From Branchiostoma belcheri (Eukaryota > Chordata > Leptocardii > Amphioxiformes > Branchiostomatidae): a stretch of 64,000 nucleotides of DNA. This document shows positions 49,893-61,458 of this stretch, piece after piece. The position numbers were made by a program, and so were the translations under genes. A model generated the notes under the pieces. That model saw only the letters and a list, made by a program, of their open reading frames with translations. It had not been told where the DNA came from and ran no database searches. Where the stretch lies: the NCBI RefSeq assembly GCF_001625305.1, contig NW_017804054.1, positions 744,185 through 808,184 of the forward strand, written 5' to 3'. Each line of letters opens with the position of its first letter. The first letter of the stretch is position 1.

Positions 49893-50030
49893 GGTCACTC
49901 GGTGGTGGTGGTGGGATGTCTGACAAGGAGCTGAAATATTCCTTGTTCACAGTTCGAGGTGCAGGTCGTGAATTTAAGGTTTCCAACAGCTCAAACGGAA
50001 TGACTACGATAACAGCTACTCCAATCGTCA
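49645..50030 (-). other. second open frame overlapping the PH exon start
   Basis: From an acceptor (tttttctgacag-like) at 50031 a frame continues the 53325-53492 exon in phase 0 and encodes VNKEYFSSLSDIPPPPPSD, plausible disordered protein, then runs 110 more codons in the wrong frame through the PH coding sequence to a stop. The PH frame opens exactly where this one stops looking like protein. Either alternative acceptors, a small missed intron, or an indel in this sequence. Confidence 0.4.
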
Positions 50031-50039
50031 AAGATACCT

Positions 50040-53000
50040 GTCAGAAAAACACAAAATAGACAAATTAATTGAAGAACAGCCAGTCCAAGACCCACATAAC
50101 AGCAGATATCGTGACGTACAAGCTTTATAGGTAAGGAAACGAGCTGACATGAACGCACTGTGTACCTGTACTCCGAACCCTTTGGAATAAATTCCTCTCA
50201 AATTGCGTAGTTATTATTACTTCAGGCTCTGACGCAGAATGAAATAGCCGTTATATAAGTCTATTTGGAGAGTATTGAAGTCGTCATGCAGGCGCGACCA
50301 TGTATGCAGCTAGTGGCCTGTAGATTTGTAGTGTTGTGTGTGAAAGGTGGAGGATGGGTGTTCCCGCCTCTTACATGACAGGTGCTGTATGGAGTGGCCT
50401 ACACCCGAGTGTTTACCCACACATCTGACATAGCTTTGACGTGAGATGTGTTTGGAGGGCCTGGATGAGAGCAGAGGGCGCCGTAGTTTGCCTGTAGACG
50501 CGTGACCGTTTGACACATTTGGGTTGCGACAAGTGTTCGAATCGGAGGACGAGAACTTTCCAATATTCACGGACAGACTGACGTCATGAGAGGAAACAAA
50601 CGAAACTCATTGGGGAGGGGGGCTGCTGAGGTTGGCTGAAGTCTGACCGAACGGACCTTGTGTTACCTTGTGACGCATTTACATTGGTTATCCAACAAAC
50701 ACAGACCATTGTTACGTTAGCTCATGGCAAAATCTTTCATGTACGCAAGTTCTGTACTATGAAATACCATGAAACAGGAATCCGTGACAATTTCAAATGC
50801 ACTTTATATTACTGTCTATCAACTTCCTACAATTACATCAATGCCGTATCTAATGTAATAAACCAAAGGAGGCCTTTCATGAGTCAAAACATTCAGCGGC
50901 TTCTATGTACAAACTGTCTGCCACAGTTCCTTTCTCGCTTGCCATTGAACCAAACTACCTTTCATCTCTAAACAAACACTTTCAAACCTGCAAACACAAC
51001 ATTCCCCCGTTCTTTTCTTTTTCACGATAAGGCCTAGGTTTAGTAATAGTAGTTGGGTGGATGAGGAATGCAGGTGTGTTATAAGTTAAGAAAGGTGATC
51101 TACCATTGTAGTGATAGATGTAATTGAATACTAGTATTTTTGTGTAACTGTAGAGAGAGAGCCGATAGTCACGTCCTGTCAACATGTTTACAGGTGTTTT
51201 GTCAGTGTTGCCGCGGACTGTCCGACATGGTAGCTGCTCCTGTTTGAATCCAGAAGGATGGATGATTTCCGATCCAGTGAGCCTGAAAAGCTGCTACAAA
51301 GCTTCACGAACTATTGCAGTTTCCATGAAAAAGTGCTGGAAATACTTTTATATTAACGGACGTGCGTAGCCACTCTCATTGTATGAACCGCTATCTTTAT
51401 TTGAACTGGTAATTGTGACGGACAGTTAGGATCGGTCTATAGCCCTTACGCGTAACAGTACTCTCTCCATGACTATTCAGCCTTGAAGTTTAAACACACC
51501 CATGGAATGCGGCGTTGAATCACTAGAACCATGGCGGAACCTTTGTGACAACTGATATCGGATTCACGGGAGTGAACTAGAATGACTTATGCGATATGAC
51601 TGGGAAGACATGTTTAATACTGAAGGAATTTGTGTAGGCGTGTTCAGGCACCATGGTCGAACTACTGATCCTTAAATCGAACTTGGCCCTTGTAATTGTT
51701 GGCAGACTTTATGTGATCACGTTCCTTTGTCTCTGTATCTGCACCGTAAAAGAATTTTGTTTTTGGAACCCAAGGTTATAATTTCAATGGATGCAGAGGA
51801 ATTCGTCAACACAAACTGACAGACAAAATAGTCCAGGGTCAAGCAATGACACATAAGCACATATTGGTTCTTTCGCGAACGTCACAAATATATCTAAGGT
51901 GTTGTAGCGCTTTATATAAGTGGGAGGTAATAAGCAAACGAAGTGGTCATTCGCACTTTGCGCTATCTGTGATTTGAGGAAACGATAATCATTAATTTCA
52001 TTCAATTAAAAGGTTGACAGTAAACAAAACTCCCCCATATCAAAGGGCAACCGTAGCGGATCGTCCATCAACTCCTATGTAAAACAGGTGGTTGTTATCA
52101 TCCAGGGATCGTCCAGGTCACTTCAAAATCTTTCCTTACAAAATTCAGTTCAACTCAATTTGGTTTAATTCCAAGGCTGAGATACAGCCAAATACAAAAT
52201 GCAAAGTTTCGGCATAAATAGAGAAGGAAGTTACTTTCGTAATTTTGCTGATGTCAGATTCTATTATTCTTTTTAGCGAATTGATTACGTTTGCGCACCA
52301 GCTACAAATTTCTACAAGTCCCCTGTCAAATATATAAATGCGGTTCTAATCTATGGAGATCTTGACGACATGCAGGTTTGCTGAGATTGGAATGTCCCCC
52401 AAGTTGGGTGAACCTGGCAGGGGGTGGGGGATAGTTGGCGTGGGAATCACCACCAACACTGCACTCTGCCATTCACGGACGTACAATGGATTCTCAGCTG
52501 TATTATGTGCCGCTTCTTTCTGAAGCCTGTAGCATGTATTGACTGGTGACCTACATTGAACTATTTAATCCTCATGTTGAAGAATGGGTTGAGGAATGTG
52601 AATAGCTCTTGAAGGCCGGCATTATGTAAAGGTGAACGGGAACTAATCACCTATAAATTAGGCACGGCGTGGGGTTTAATTAAAAACCAGGACGAAGGAA
52701 AAAGAAGAACACTTTTCAGTTCATAACTTAGCCTGTTTTAATACCAGTCAATCGTGGATTGGGCGGTTTCTCTTCCGCTCAACTAGGATCTTATTAATAT
52801 GACTTTTACTTGGAGGAGGGTGAAATTACCTGCAGCCACGTAAAAGAAGCTTTTAAAAGAGTAGAGTAGACTAAAAAGAGACTAAAAATCAACACAACAC
52901 AACACAACACAGCTACAATATACATGTAACGCTACAACTTAGTACAAGTACAGTGTACTCATTTTGTTTAGAATATGATAAAGTATAGGAAAGGTGTGCA

Positions 53001-53320
53001 TGTGTGAACTTTACTACGGCTTCTTCTGGGGAGATGGCATTCCCTGCGTCTTGTACAGTAGCCAGAGGTGTCTGTCTTGTAGTTTTGCACTCTCTCTCTT
53101 ATCAAGGACATTATAGTATACAGAATGTCCTTGATCTTATCAAAGTTTTGCTACATCCTCACTACAAACTCGCTAGCATATAGGCACCAAACTGAGAGAA
53201 ATATGACATGTGCTCAACTGAGTCAACAGGAAGTGTAGCGAGAGGAAACAAAATCGATGAAGTCGATTGTTACCGGTTTTACTCTATTCATAGGACGTCT
53301 TAACTTTACAAGGCTTACAC
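50040..53320. other. gene-poor stretch
   Basis: No convincing exon was seen. It includes a short (ACAAC)n run at 52892-52912 and AT-rich unique-looking sequence. If the PH gene is spliced as proposed, this is its intron. Confidence 0.5.
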
Positions 53321-53324
53321 TCAC

Positions 53325-53492
53325 CTGACAAGGTTGTCGCAGTTTTCTTACAAAAACGGTCGGGGATTGTGCGTTGACCACGCACCAGCGATTACGTGAG
53401 TAGAACTGCGTCCCGTCCTGTTGGTACACGGTCACCGCCCCTGCCTTGTGCCTGGCGCACTTGAGGGGGTGGCAGTCCGTAATGAATCTGTT
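53325..53492 (-). CDS. probable upstream exon of the PH-domain gene
   Basis: A 168-nt phase-0 exon with acceptor (cttccccaccag) and donor (CAG|GTGAGTGTAAG), 56 codons, G/C-rich third positions unlike the flanking intron. It encodes FITDCHPLKCARHKAGAV, then YSRNRWCVVNAQSPTVF and RKLRQPCQ, with four cysteines. I do not recognise it. The next plausible exon on the strand starts at 50031 or 49928, both phase-compatible. Upstream exons were not found. Confidence 0.55.
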
Positions 53493-54174
53493 CTGGTGGG
53501 GAAGACTGTTACGTATTGTTGTTATTTACACGAGGTCGGGTTGCACCCACCCTGGTGTGCACGTGAAGCGAACGTGATCAGTGGTTTGGGCGATACCACT
53601 AGGTCCATTCCGGGGCATATTCATAGTTATATACGAGTATTCAATCTGTATAAAGGTCAAAAACCGATAACTACTAGCATAAAAAGTTATCAAAAAAGTT
53701 TTTAATGCTATGTATTCATTGTTCGAAGACTCAATGTCTCTTTACTTAAACTATATTTATCTTGCCCCTCCCTATTTGCTCAAGGAGGTTACTCCTTGGT
53801 TAGGTGAGGGCAAAGTGCACTGAGTGGCTGATGCAGCGACACCCTGCGGATTATAATAAAATTGTAAAGTAGGTGATAAGCGCTCAACCTCATTGATGTA
53901 ACACTGACTAAAACGATCATAATTTTCCGATAATAGTGTTCCCCGAAGGCTCTGAAATACGGTAAACATAATAAACATTTGTTAAGAGTGTCGTACCATA
54001 ATGACGACCGATCCTGTATTGGTTTATTTACCTAGCGCGGTTGATTCAATCCGTGAGACCTGTAAATGTGGACTTCGGAGTTCTACGTGGTCTCTGGCTG
54101 AAAAATACTGACATAGCATTTTGGTCTCAAATGCCGACTTTGTTGTATCATTGGGTATAGTAAGAACCCTCTAC

Positions 54175-54260
54175 TCACAGAGTCTGGATACAGAAATATT
54201 GTTTTGGGTGGGTTTGTCTGTGAACTTGCGTGCAATCCCAGAGGCAAAAACTACATGTAC
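54175..54260 (+). repeat. dispersed repeat fragment (GTATTGTTTTGGGT family)
   Basis: Contains ATATTGTTTTGGGTGGGTTTGTCTGTG and AATCCCAG in the order seen at 2.06 kb. Short, diverged. Confidence 0.4.
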
Positions 54261-55344
54261 CTACACAAATAAATGAATAAAAAATAACAAACAATGTCAG
54301 AACCATTCTCTCCATTTTAATCCCACAATGTTATTCTGGTACATGCTCATCTGTACATCACCAGCACACCATTGACAGTTTCTTCCCAAACACAAACAAA
54401 TAGAATGGCTGAATAGCTGAAACAAAAATTTGCTCGAACAATCCTTACAAAGAACAGGACAGTTTGTGAAATATATACTTTTGCTATTAAGTTCAACTAC
54501 ACATAGCAGTAGCAGGCAATGTTCATAGAAATAGTACAAATGTATTCCTTCTGCAACAGATTATTTTGTAAACCTGCAAACTGAATTATAATACATGCAA
54601 ATATACTAGTAATACTCAAGTAAGGGATTGCCACAAAAAGTATGAAAAGCTCTTTGCTTGTGATATAAGACAAAGACACCAACAACACACACACCTATTC
54701 ATTATTCCTCTATTTTTCAAGATACAGAAAGTATGATGCTAAATAATTTTCCTTTCCTATTTTGTGATTCATAAAGCACCTGAGAATGTTTTCAAAAAGA
54801 ATTGGCCAGAGAGTGGTGTACATTCTTGTACATAATATCTAAAACTAGTTCTTCTGAAATTATTTTCACAAGAAAAACGTCTTCATGAATATCAAACATA
54901 AAATCAAAATCTTCCTTAATAATTGATATCTAGACCTTCGTTAGTACATTAAGCGTTTCATGCATTATAACCTTATGTTCACCATTAGATAAATCTTTCA
55001 GGTTTTCAACATGAAGAGTTGTGGTACAGATATGCACCATCATACTCACAGTTATTATATGTTAAGATTAATACTGTATAATAAAAATGATTGTGAAGAA
55101 ATACTAGTAGGGAAGACAAGGGTAGCCAAGCAATAGCAGCTCAAACCAAACTGTTCAATTTTTTTCAAATTTATTTCTATCTTGACTGAATATGAATGGT
55201 GCCATTCTACGTCCAATGACACCAAAATGTAGGTCATGGTTACCAGCACAAAACTGAGACAAGGGTATGTTTACAGTGAAACTGATTGAGATTGTTAGTG
55301 AAATTCTGTCCAATGATCCCAATGTAGTTATTGCTATGAAATCT

Positions 55345-55446
55345 ACAGGCATGGCCACAGGAGGGCGTGGCAGGAGGGCGTGGCAGCAGGTCCTGAGGGC
55401 GTGGCATCAGGTCATGGGGTGTGGCAGCAGGGCGTGGCCACAGCAG
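55345..55446. repeat. GGGCGTGGCAGCAGG minisatellite in the CISD2 3' untranslated region
   Basis: About five diverged copies of a 15-28 bp unit built on GGGCGTGGCA(G/T)CAGG(TC), directly abutting the CISD2 stop codon at 55449. It lies inside the predicted transcript. Confidence 0.8.
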
Positions 55447-55448
55447 GA

Positions 55449-57203
55449 CTATACATCCTTCCTCTTCAGCACCAGAGGTCCCACGTTGTCTCCCGTGTCC
55501 TCGTTGTGCTTGGCATGGGAACCGTCACACAGGGGGAACTGGAGCAGAAAGACATTGTGGGAGCATGAAACAATGTGTAACACAAACTCTTACTGTCTCT
55601 ATATGGGAGAGCTGCGAGTTCTAACTACAGAAACTACCAAGAATGGAACGTTCACTGTATCGGTTCAGCTGTCTAACTAGTCAATGGCTATTACAAAGGA
55701 CTAGCTCTTCATACAAGGACAATACAGGATTTGGGAAATACACTAACTAGAAAGAAAATTATATCTCCAGTTCTGAATTAACACTCACTGACCTCGGTAT
55801 AAAAGAGCCAAAGTTAGGTGTATTTAAAGTTTGTTTGAAAGTAAATCACATTGACAAAACAGGATTGAGACAACGAAGTTCCAAAGGAGAAACATTTTTA
55901 ATGAGCCACAACAGTCTGATACTCCTTCATCAGCCATGTCCCCTTTATAAGTCAGTGAGACAGGAAGGAAACATAAAGTAAAATATTTCTTATCACCTTC
56001 TTGGACCTCCAGCAGCGACAGTAGCAGACTTTGTTTCCCAGGTCCTCAATATCTGCCATGTTCACAACCTTACTGCTTTCCTTCTGGATACGACTGCAGG
56101 ATGCAATACAACAGGGTATAATTTACACTCTAGTAGATAAACAAAGGCAAGAAGAGAAAACTGGAATAAAGTTAGTTTGACTCCGTTTCATACAGAGAGA
56201 AAAATGTTCCATGCATAAATAGTATGGTACGAGCACTTGGATGCATTTTACCCCAACAGACCAGTTTACGATGAACTACACCAGAAACTGGTCTAGTGTT
56301 CTGAAGAGTAAAGGCAGCAAGGAAAAAATAGAAAGTTCTAGCTTCAAAGTATTAGAACTCACAGATTAACCAGCTGGTCCTTCTGATCCTTTTTGTCCAT
56401 GTATGGCTTCAGGGACATGTACACTGCCGCTGCCACAGTACCACTGAACGCAAACAGGTGCAGCCATTGTCCAGCTAATACAGGACACAACACAGCACTC
56501 TAAACAACATTGCTAATCTGAAAACAAGTGAAGGGCACTGACCAGTGTTATGTATGTCTTTTCATGCTTTAACAATATAACATTACCTAGTTCTACTAGT
56601 CCACGTGTTTCTCTCTCCCTCTTCCACTACATACCATCAATACTGTGAAGTGCTATTAAAATTTGACTGACATTTGTAGGACGGCAAAACATATTTGTCA
56701 GGGAATGTGAAGAGTAATCATACATGTGCCTTCAAAGAAAGGTTTAGCTGTCTATGGCTGCCAAATTTGTATAGAGCACTCTACCTAGCCCTCCCCCCCA
56801 TATTTTAATAATATTCATGTTAAGTGCAATTCCGTCTTTGAATTCTACATTCAACGATGATAACACACAAGTTGTCTTCACTTAATTGACACCAACTATC
56901 CTTAATCATATGACATAAGAAGGAGATGAAAAAGTGCATCAGTTATGTTGGAATTTTCGTGTTGAGTGGGAGGGGGGCGTGACCTAATCACTTGTCGGTA
57001 AGGACACGGGTCGAAGGTTGGTTTTGTAGCTGCATTACAGCAGGAAAATGTAAAAAGCAAAGCCCGCCGTTTTAGTTGCATTATATAGAGAACCCATCAA
57101 GGCTACCTGTTAGGTCCAAGAAGCCGCCGAAGCTGTCCGGGACAGGAACAGAGTTTAGGTAATTTGGAACATGCACACGGACAATCTTCGACAAGAACTC
57201 CAT
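55449..57203 (-). CDS. CISD2: CISD2 (CDGSH iron-sulfur domain protein 2, NAF-1/Miner1)
   Basis: A 2Fe-2S protein of the ER and outer mitochondrial membrane that affects calcium, autophagy and lifespan in mammals. Exons 57107-57203, 56363-56474, 55997-56093, 55449-55538; 396 nt, 131 residues (human 135). The N-terminus [14 protein letters not shown] and [13 protein letters not shown] aligns with human CISD2. A membrane helix follows (about 35-55, [17 protein letters not shown]), then the cytosolic CDGSH domain with CYCRCWRS and [20 protein letters not shown]. The 3Cys-1His cluster ligands (C-x-C-x8-C-x3-H) are all present, split by an intron just before FPLCDGSH. An in-frame ATG lies 22 codons upstream, but the chosen ATG has the stronger context (AAGATGG) and fits the family length. 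AATAAA at 55170-55175. Confidence 0.96.
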
Positions 57204-57904
57204 CTTGGATTTTTTTGGTGCTCGATGATCCAACTCACGTCGCTTCTCGCGAGATTTCATCAAGCAGGGAACGAGAGTCGACACCTGAGAACGAGAACAA
57301 CGAGAACATCAAAAGCACAGCGAGGAAAAACCGTATGTTTTAAGTTTTGGAAATAGCAGATAAAATGTGTGAACTCCAGGTTTATCTATTATCATAAGCT
57401 TTATTATTACAAGGCAATGCATCAAGTCGAGAGATATATCAATGGATAGATGCACGAATAAAAACACAGTAAAAACTAAAAAAAAAGTCGACCGAGCCAC
57501 ACCTTGACTTGCTCAGACCAAGGAGGTTCAATCACATGTATGGGTCAATGGTTTGTAGCGCATTGACTCGTTCCCCGGAAGAAGCAACACGTACATAAAC
57601 AGTATGAGGCGCTGCCTGGAGACTTCATGTATTCGCATGTAATAGTCTGCATTCCTTCCAACAAGCAGCCTTGAAGAACTACATTGCTTATAGACATGAT
57701 TTACTTAAGCCTGGTGGTAGCTCAGTAATTTGCCGGTAGGAAATATGTGACCGTTTGTTGACATAAGGTAAGCTATTGAAGCCACAGCCTGAAACCTGGA
57801 CTGTCTATTGTCTACAGCTGGACGTTGGTGTTGTCCTCTCTACCTCAAGACGTGAATGACTGAAACTCCTTGGTACAACAGTTAAGCTGCTGAACTTGAG
57901 ATCT

Positions 57905-57972
57905 ATGATGTCACTGCCGGCTGAAGACGGAAGTACGGAAACTTCCCCGCTTGCACCGGGAGAGAACTATGG
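57905..57972 (+). CDS. possible first coding exon, divergent from CISD2
   Basis: Starting at tandem ATGs, 22 codons (MMSLPAEDGSTETSPLAPGE..) run to a good donor (TATGG|GTGAGACT). It is about 0.7 kb from the CISD2 start on the opposite strand, a usual layout for a divergent promoter. No downstream exon was identified on the plus strand before 64 kb. Product unknown. Confidence 0.35.
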
Positions 57973-59279
57973 GTGAGACTTTGTCTTTGTGTGCGGTAGC
58001 CTGTATTGCTACACCATAACAAGTTAGTATAAGCGTGACGAGAGCGTTAGTTTCTTCATCATGAACCTGAAAGGACCAAGTTTGTGTCTATTTGCAGAAA
58101 ATGATGTTAGCAGTATCAAACTGAGGATATGCTGGACATGTTCCATTCAGTGGCGGTTAGACTGGTGATTAGTTTGAGCACGTGTCACGTCTGCTATGTG
58201 AGTTTTCAATGATGTGTAGCATGTTAGATCCTCGACATGCACACAAAAGGTGGATTGTATCATTAAGTCTCCTGTATGAGTACCTTTTAAGAACAAAGTT
58301 TTATCACTACACAATGTAAAGAATCCATGTTAATCCCGATGAGAGGTACTCTACAACAATCTAATCTACAATACCAGGTAGACTTTGTTCTAGCTGTTCG
58401 TTGCGCAAATGACTTAGTGACCTATTTTTAATATTTAGAATATTACATTTGGCTCTTTATGGCAGGGATATGCAGTAAAGATTATTGTCAATAGCTGCGG
58501 CAGAATTCTTTTACCACCTGCGCGAGTTTTTTTTTTACCAACTCGTAGTTGTGTTTATTTTGGCATCAAATGGTCGGGTTGGTGGCTTGTCGGACGGACA
58601 CGAGATCGAGAGTTCACGAGATCAAGGCTCATTCCTAGCATTCCTGCTAGACGTTGTGTTCTTAGGAAGGGCACTTTTAGCTATTTGTTATTTGAATTCA
58701 CCACAAGATATACAAGTGGAAGGGAGGACAAAACAGGTGCATTGACACCTTTACAAGTTGTCCTCCCAAACACAACATACAGAATATAAAAGCAGATTAC
58801 ATAATTAAATACAAACCAAATTGCAGTAATGAACAACATTAACATCAAATATTGTACATCAACATCAAGTATAATACATTAAACATTAAAAAAAACTGTA
58901 CAATGCAATTTCAAGGTATATACACATGTAATACATTATTTACAAAAACATCAATGGTTAAAAACTGTGTGGCAACACTAGTGAGGTCGTAATGCCGTGC
59001 AGGAGGCGCACCCACATGACATGGACCATGTGCAAGGAGCTATGACTTCCCTCACTCCCCCATCTCTCTGTTACTACGGTCTCAAAAGACTACAGCATGA
59101 TTTAACTGCGCGACAACTGGATGGCACAGTTCCAAATTTCTTTACAAATTAAATTTGAGCTTAAAATCAATTTATTCCAAAGTCCAAGTTGAAGTTAATC
59201 GTTCAAAGGGCAGGTTATAATGCCTGCTTGGCACCACCGCCAGTCAGCCCGATCACTTGCCAGTGTTCCACTCCACTCA
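57973..59279. other. no gene recognised
   Basis: AT-rich sequence (58750-59000 especially) without splice-supported frames, apart from the SINE-like fragment. Confidence 0.5.
58560..58690 (+). repeat. degenerate tRNA-derived SINE fragment
   Basis: GAGATCGAGAGTTCACGAGATC resembles a decayed B box, followed by GTTCTTAGGAAGGGCACTTTT, a SINE-body-like block (recalled pattern, not verified). Low confidence. Confidence 0.25.
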
Positions 59280-59985
59280 AGAATGATGATGATGAACTGG
59301 TTTATCTATACAACACACATACCATTGCAGCCTTACATGGCTGAATTGGGGTATGATATTAAAATTTATCATGAATAGTTTAGCAATACGACAATGAAAG
59401 GTAAAACACTATTCTTAAACCTAGACGTACTACAGCTAAACTGCGTAAAGTTGTCTTTTGATCTCAGATCTCTGCCATGTAGGCTTCCACATTTAGGAGG
59501 CAGCCAACTAGAGAAGTTGGGGGATTTGGGGGAGCTGTAGACATTGCAAAGTTCACACAGAGTTTACGGCGTCTCAGGTACAAGGGTGTAAGTGATATGC
59601 TCTATTGCTCTGTCGTAACTAACATAGTTTTTGCCTAGGATTATCCATTCTTCCACGGCAGAGCTATCCCGCGTTAGTTAGCCTTGGGATACGGAAGCAC
59701 CTCTGCCTCGGGAGGATGGGATGATCCTGCATGCCCTCCTTTGAACTGCTTCTATGTACCTTGACTGTGAGGTAGAGAGACCTGTGTGCCACACTGGGCA
59801 GTCGTATGCTAACAAAGGCCATACAAAATGGTATGGGTACCAGACTTCGGTTTGGGAGGTAAAAGGCGGTGGAAGAAGAGGGATCTGCCAATATGTTGGA
59901 CTATCATATATAACCCACTGTCTCTGCGACCTTACAGCTCTATGGGAGAGAGAGCATATTCCGCTTGTTCTCCGCCCCACCTGAC
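59280..59985 (-). mobile_element. CR1/L2-like LINE, truncated 3' end of the reverse transcriptase ORF
   Basis: On the minus strand PLLAYDCPVWHTGLSTSQSR with EAVQRRACRII matches the C-terminal end of non-LTR reverse transcriptases (consensus like PLLEYACPVWHPGL..QRRALRII). Further down, in another frame, SWLPPKCGSLHGRDLR and SRFKNSVLPFIVVLLN match the usual final block. The frame is broken between them, so it is a dead 5'-truncated copy. It ends in an ATC-rich short repeat near 59285, as CR1/L2 ends often do. Confidence 0.8.
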
Positions 59986-61289
59986 TAGCGCGACTGCGAC
60001 CAGCGTAGGTTTCTCGACCACGTGTTACATTTTCATTGGCTAAGACGACCGCGATCTATCATACATTGCATTGTAACGTTTCCCAATATGTTCAGGGTGT
60101 AACCTAGAACTACACCCATCTTTAAAGTCACTGCAAATTCTTTAAATGCACAGAAAAGGGTAAATTTCACACTAGGCTACACTCAGTGACAACCTGTGAT
60201 GTTTACCAACCTCACACATGGCCTCTCGTGCCAGATATGAGACTTTGATATCATGTACTTAACTTGAATACTGCCCCAGGCTAGGTGAGTAGACAGGATG
60301 CATGCGTCCGTGGACATGATAGACAGGTATGGCACCTTTCCCTTGGACGGTGATCGCTGAGCGACCTTTGAGCGACTAACATTGGACGTGTGCGATCCTC
60401 GGTTTCATAACCGTAGTATGATGCACGATGTAAAAATCTTTATTTAAAAGACGCCAATACGGGCAAAACGTGAAAAGATTCTGTCAAATATGTGGTCGTT
60501 TGGCAGTGGTCCCCAGACCACTGCCAAAAATGTATAAAGCGGAAAGGGTGTATACGGCATCATTTCAGATTGGAGTGACTCCATGGCAGATCAGCATTAG
60601 ATCCCTAATATAACGTTAACGTTGTCGGCCATTTCGTCTCACAGGTGAGAAGCTTATGTTGTTTCGTGGATTATGGACCTCCTTGCAGCTGTCTATTGTA
60701 CTGCAGTGGGACTCCAGGCAGGCTTCGTTCTGCACCTTGCGAGTAAAACTGTTTCCCTGCTCCCTGGCTGGGTCACTCCCCTGACTAAATATTAGCCTCG
60801 TGTATTTAACGTATTTGGGTCAGTCTGTACTGTTGATTCAGCCTTCGCTGAGTTTTCACGGGGTTTAGTTTTGTAGTGGCCCTCTTACGAATCATTGTGG
60901 CACACCATGAAAACGTGTCTAAACAGACAGGAAAGACAAATTGCTTGAGAAACAAGACGACCGCCTAAACACATAATTATGCAGACTTAAACGTAAATGT
61001 ATACGCCTGTATCAAATTCCAGTTGAAAACCCCACTGGAAAGCATATTTGTTTAACGTCACTAAAGCCCGACATTTAGTGAAGTTTGTTTGTTTGTTTGT
61101 TAGATGACTTTTAATTCCTTGGCCCCACCACCGCACATTTGGTAGTGACAAACGTAGAAAGATGTATAGAAACATTTGTGCATGAGGTATTTCCAACTAA
61201 TAGATCATCCACGTTTACGGTAAAAGCCCATGTGTGAGGCTAACACAGGAGCCCATTGGCGGAGACCTTGCGCTCCGGGTCGCTTGAGT

Positions 61290-61458
61290 GTTAGAGCCTG
61301 TTATTGGTTGATATATGCGCTGTGACGTCAGAGAAACGTGGGGCGCATTACAAAGTAACCAAAGCCAAAAGGCAGGGCCAGGGCGACTTGTAAGTTTTGG
61401 GGGCAGTCAAGGAGGCACGCTAGAGAGCACGTCCAACTATACTGAGCGATAGTTACAG
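61290..61458 (+). promoter_or_regulatory. promoter-like segment with CRE and 5' untranslated exon
   Basis: A perfect palindromic CRE (TGACGTCA at about 61323) with an inverted CCAAT (TTATTGGTTG) 20 bp upstream, followed by GC-rich sequence and a segment ending in a consensus donor (TTACAG|GTAAGTACG, exon end 61458). This suggests a plus-strand transcript starting near 61.38 kb whose coding exons lie beyond the window. Not proven to be transcribed. Confidence 0.45.

Noticed and set aside
55267..55680. 137-codon plus-strand frame
   Set aside because: Antisense to the CISD2 last exon and its minisatellite; no splice or family support.
57107..57269. Upstream in-frame ATG giving CISD2 a 22-residue N-terminal extension
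   Set aside because: Weaker start context and no counterpart in CISD2 proteins; the downstream ATG fits the family start. Leaky use remains possible.
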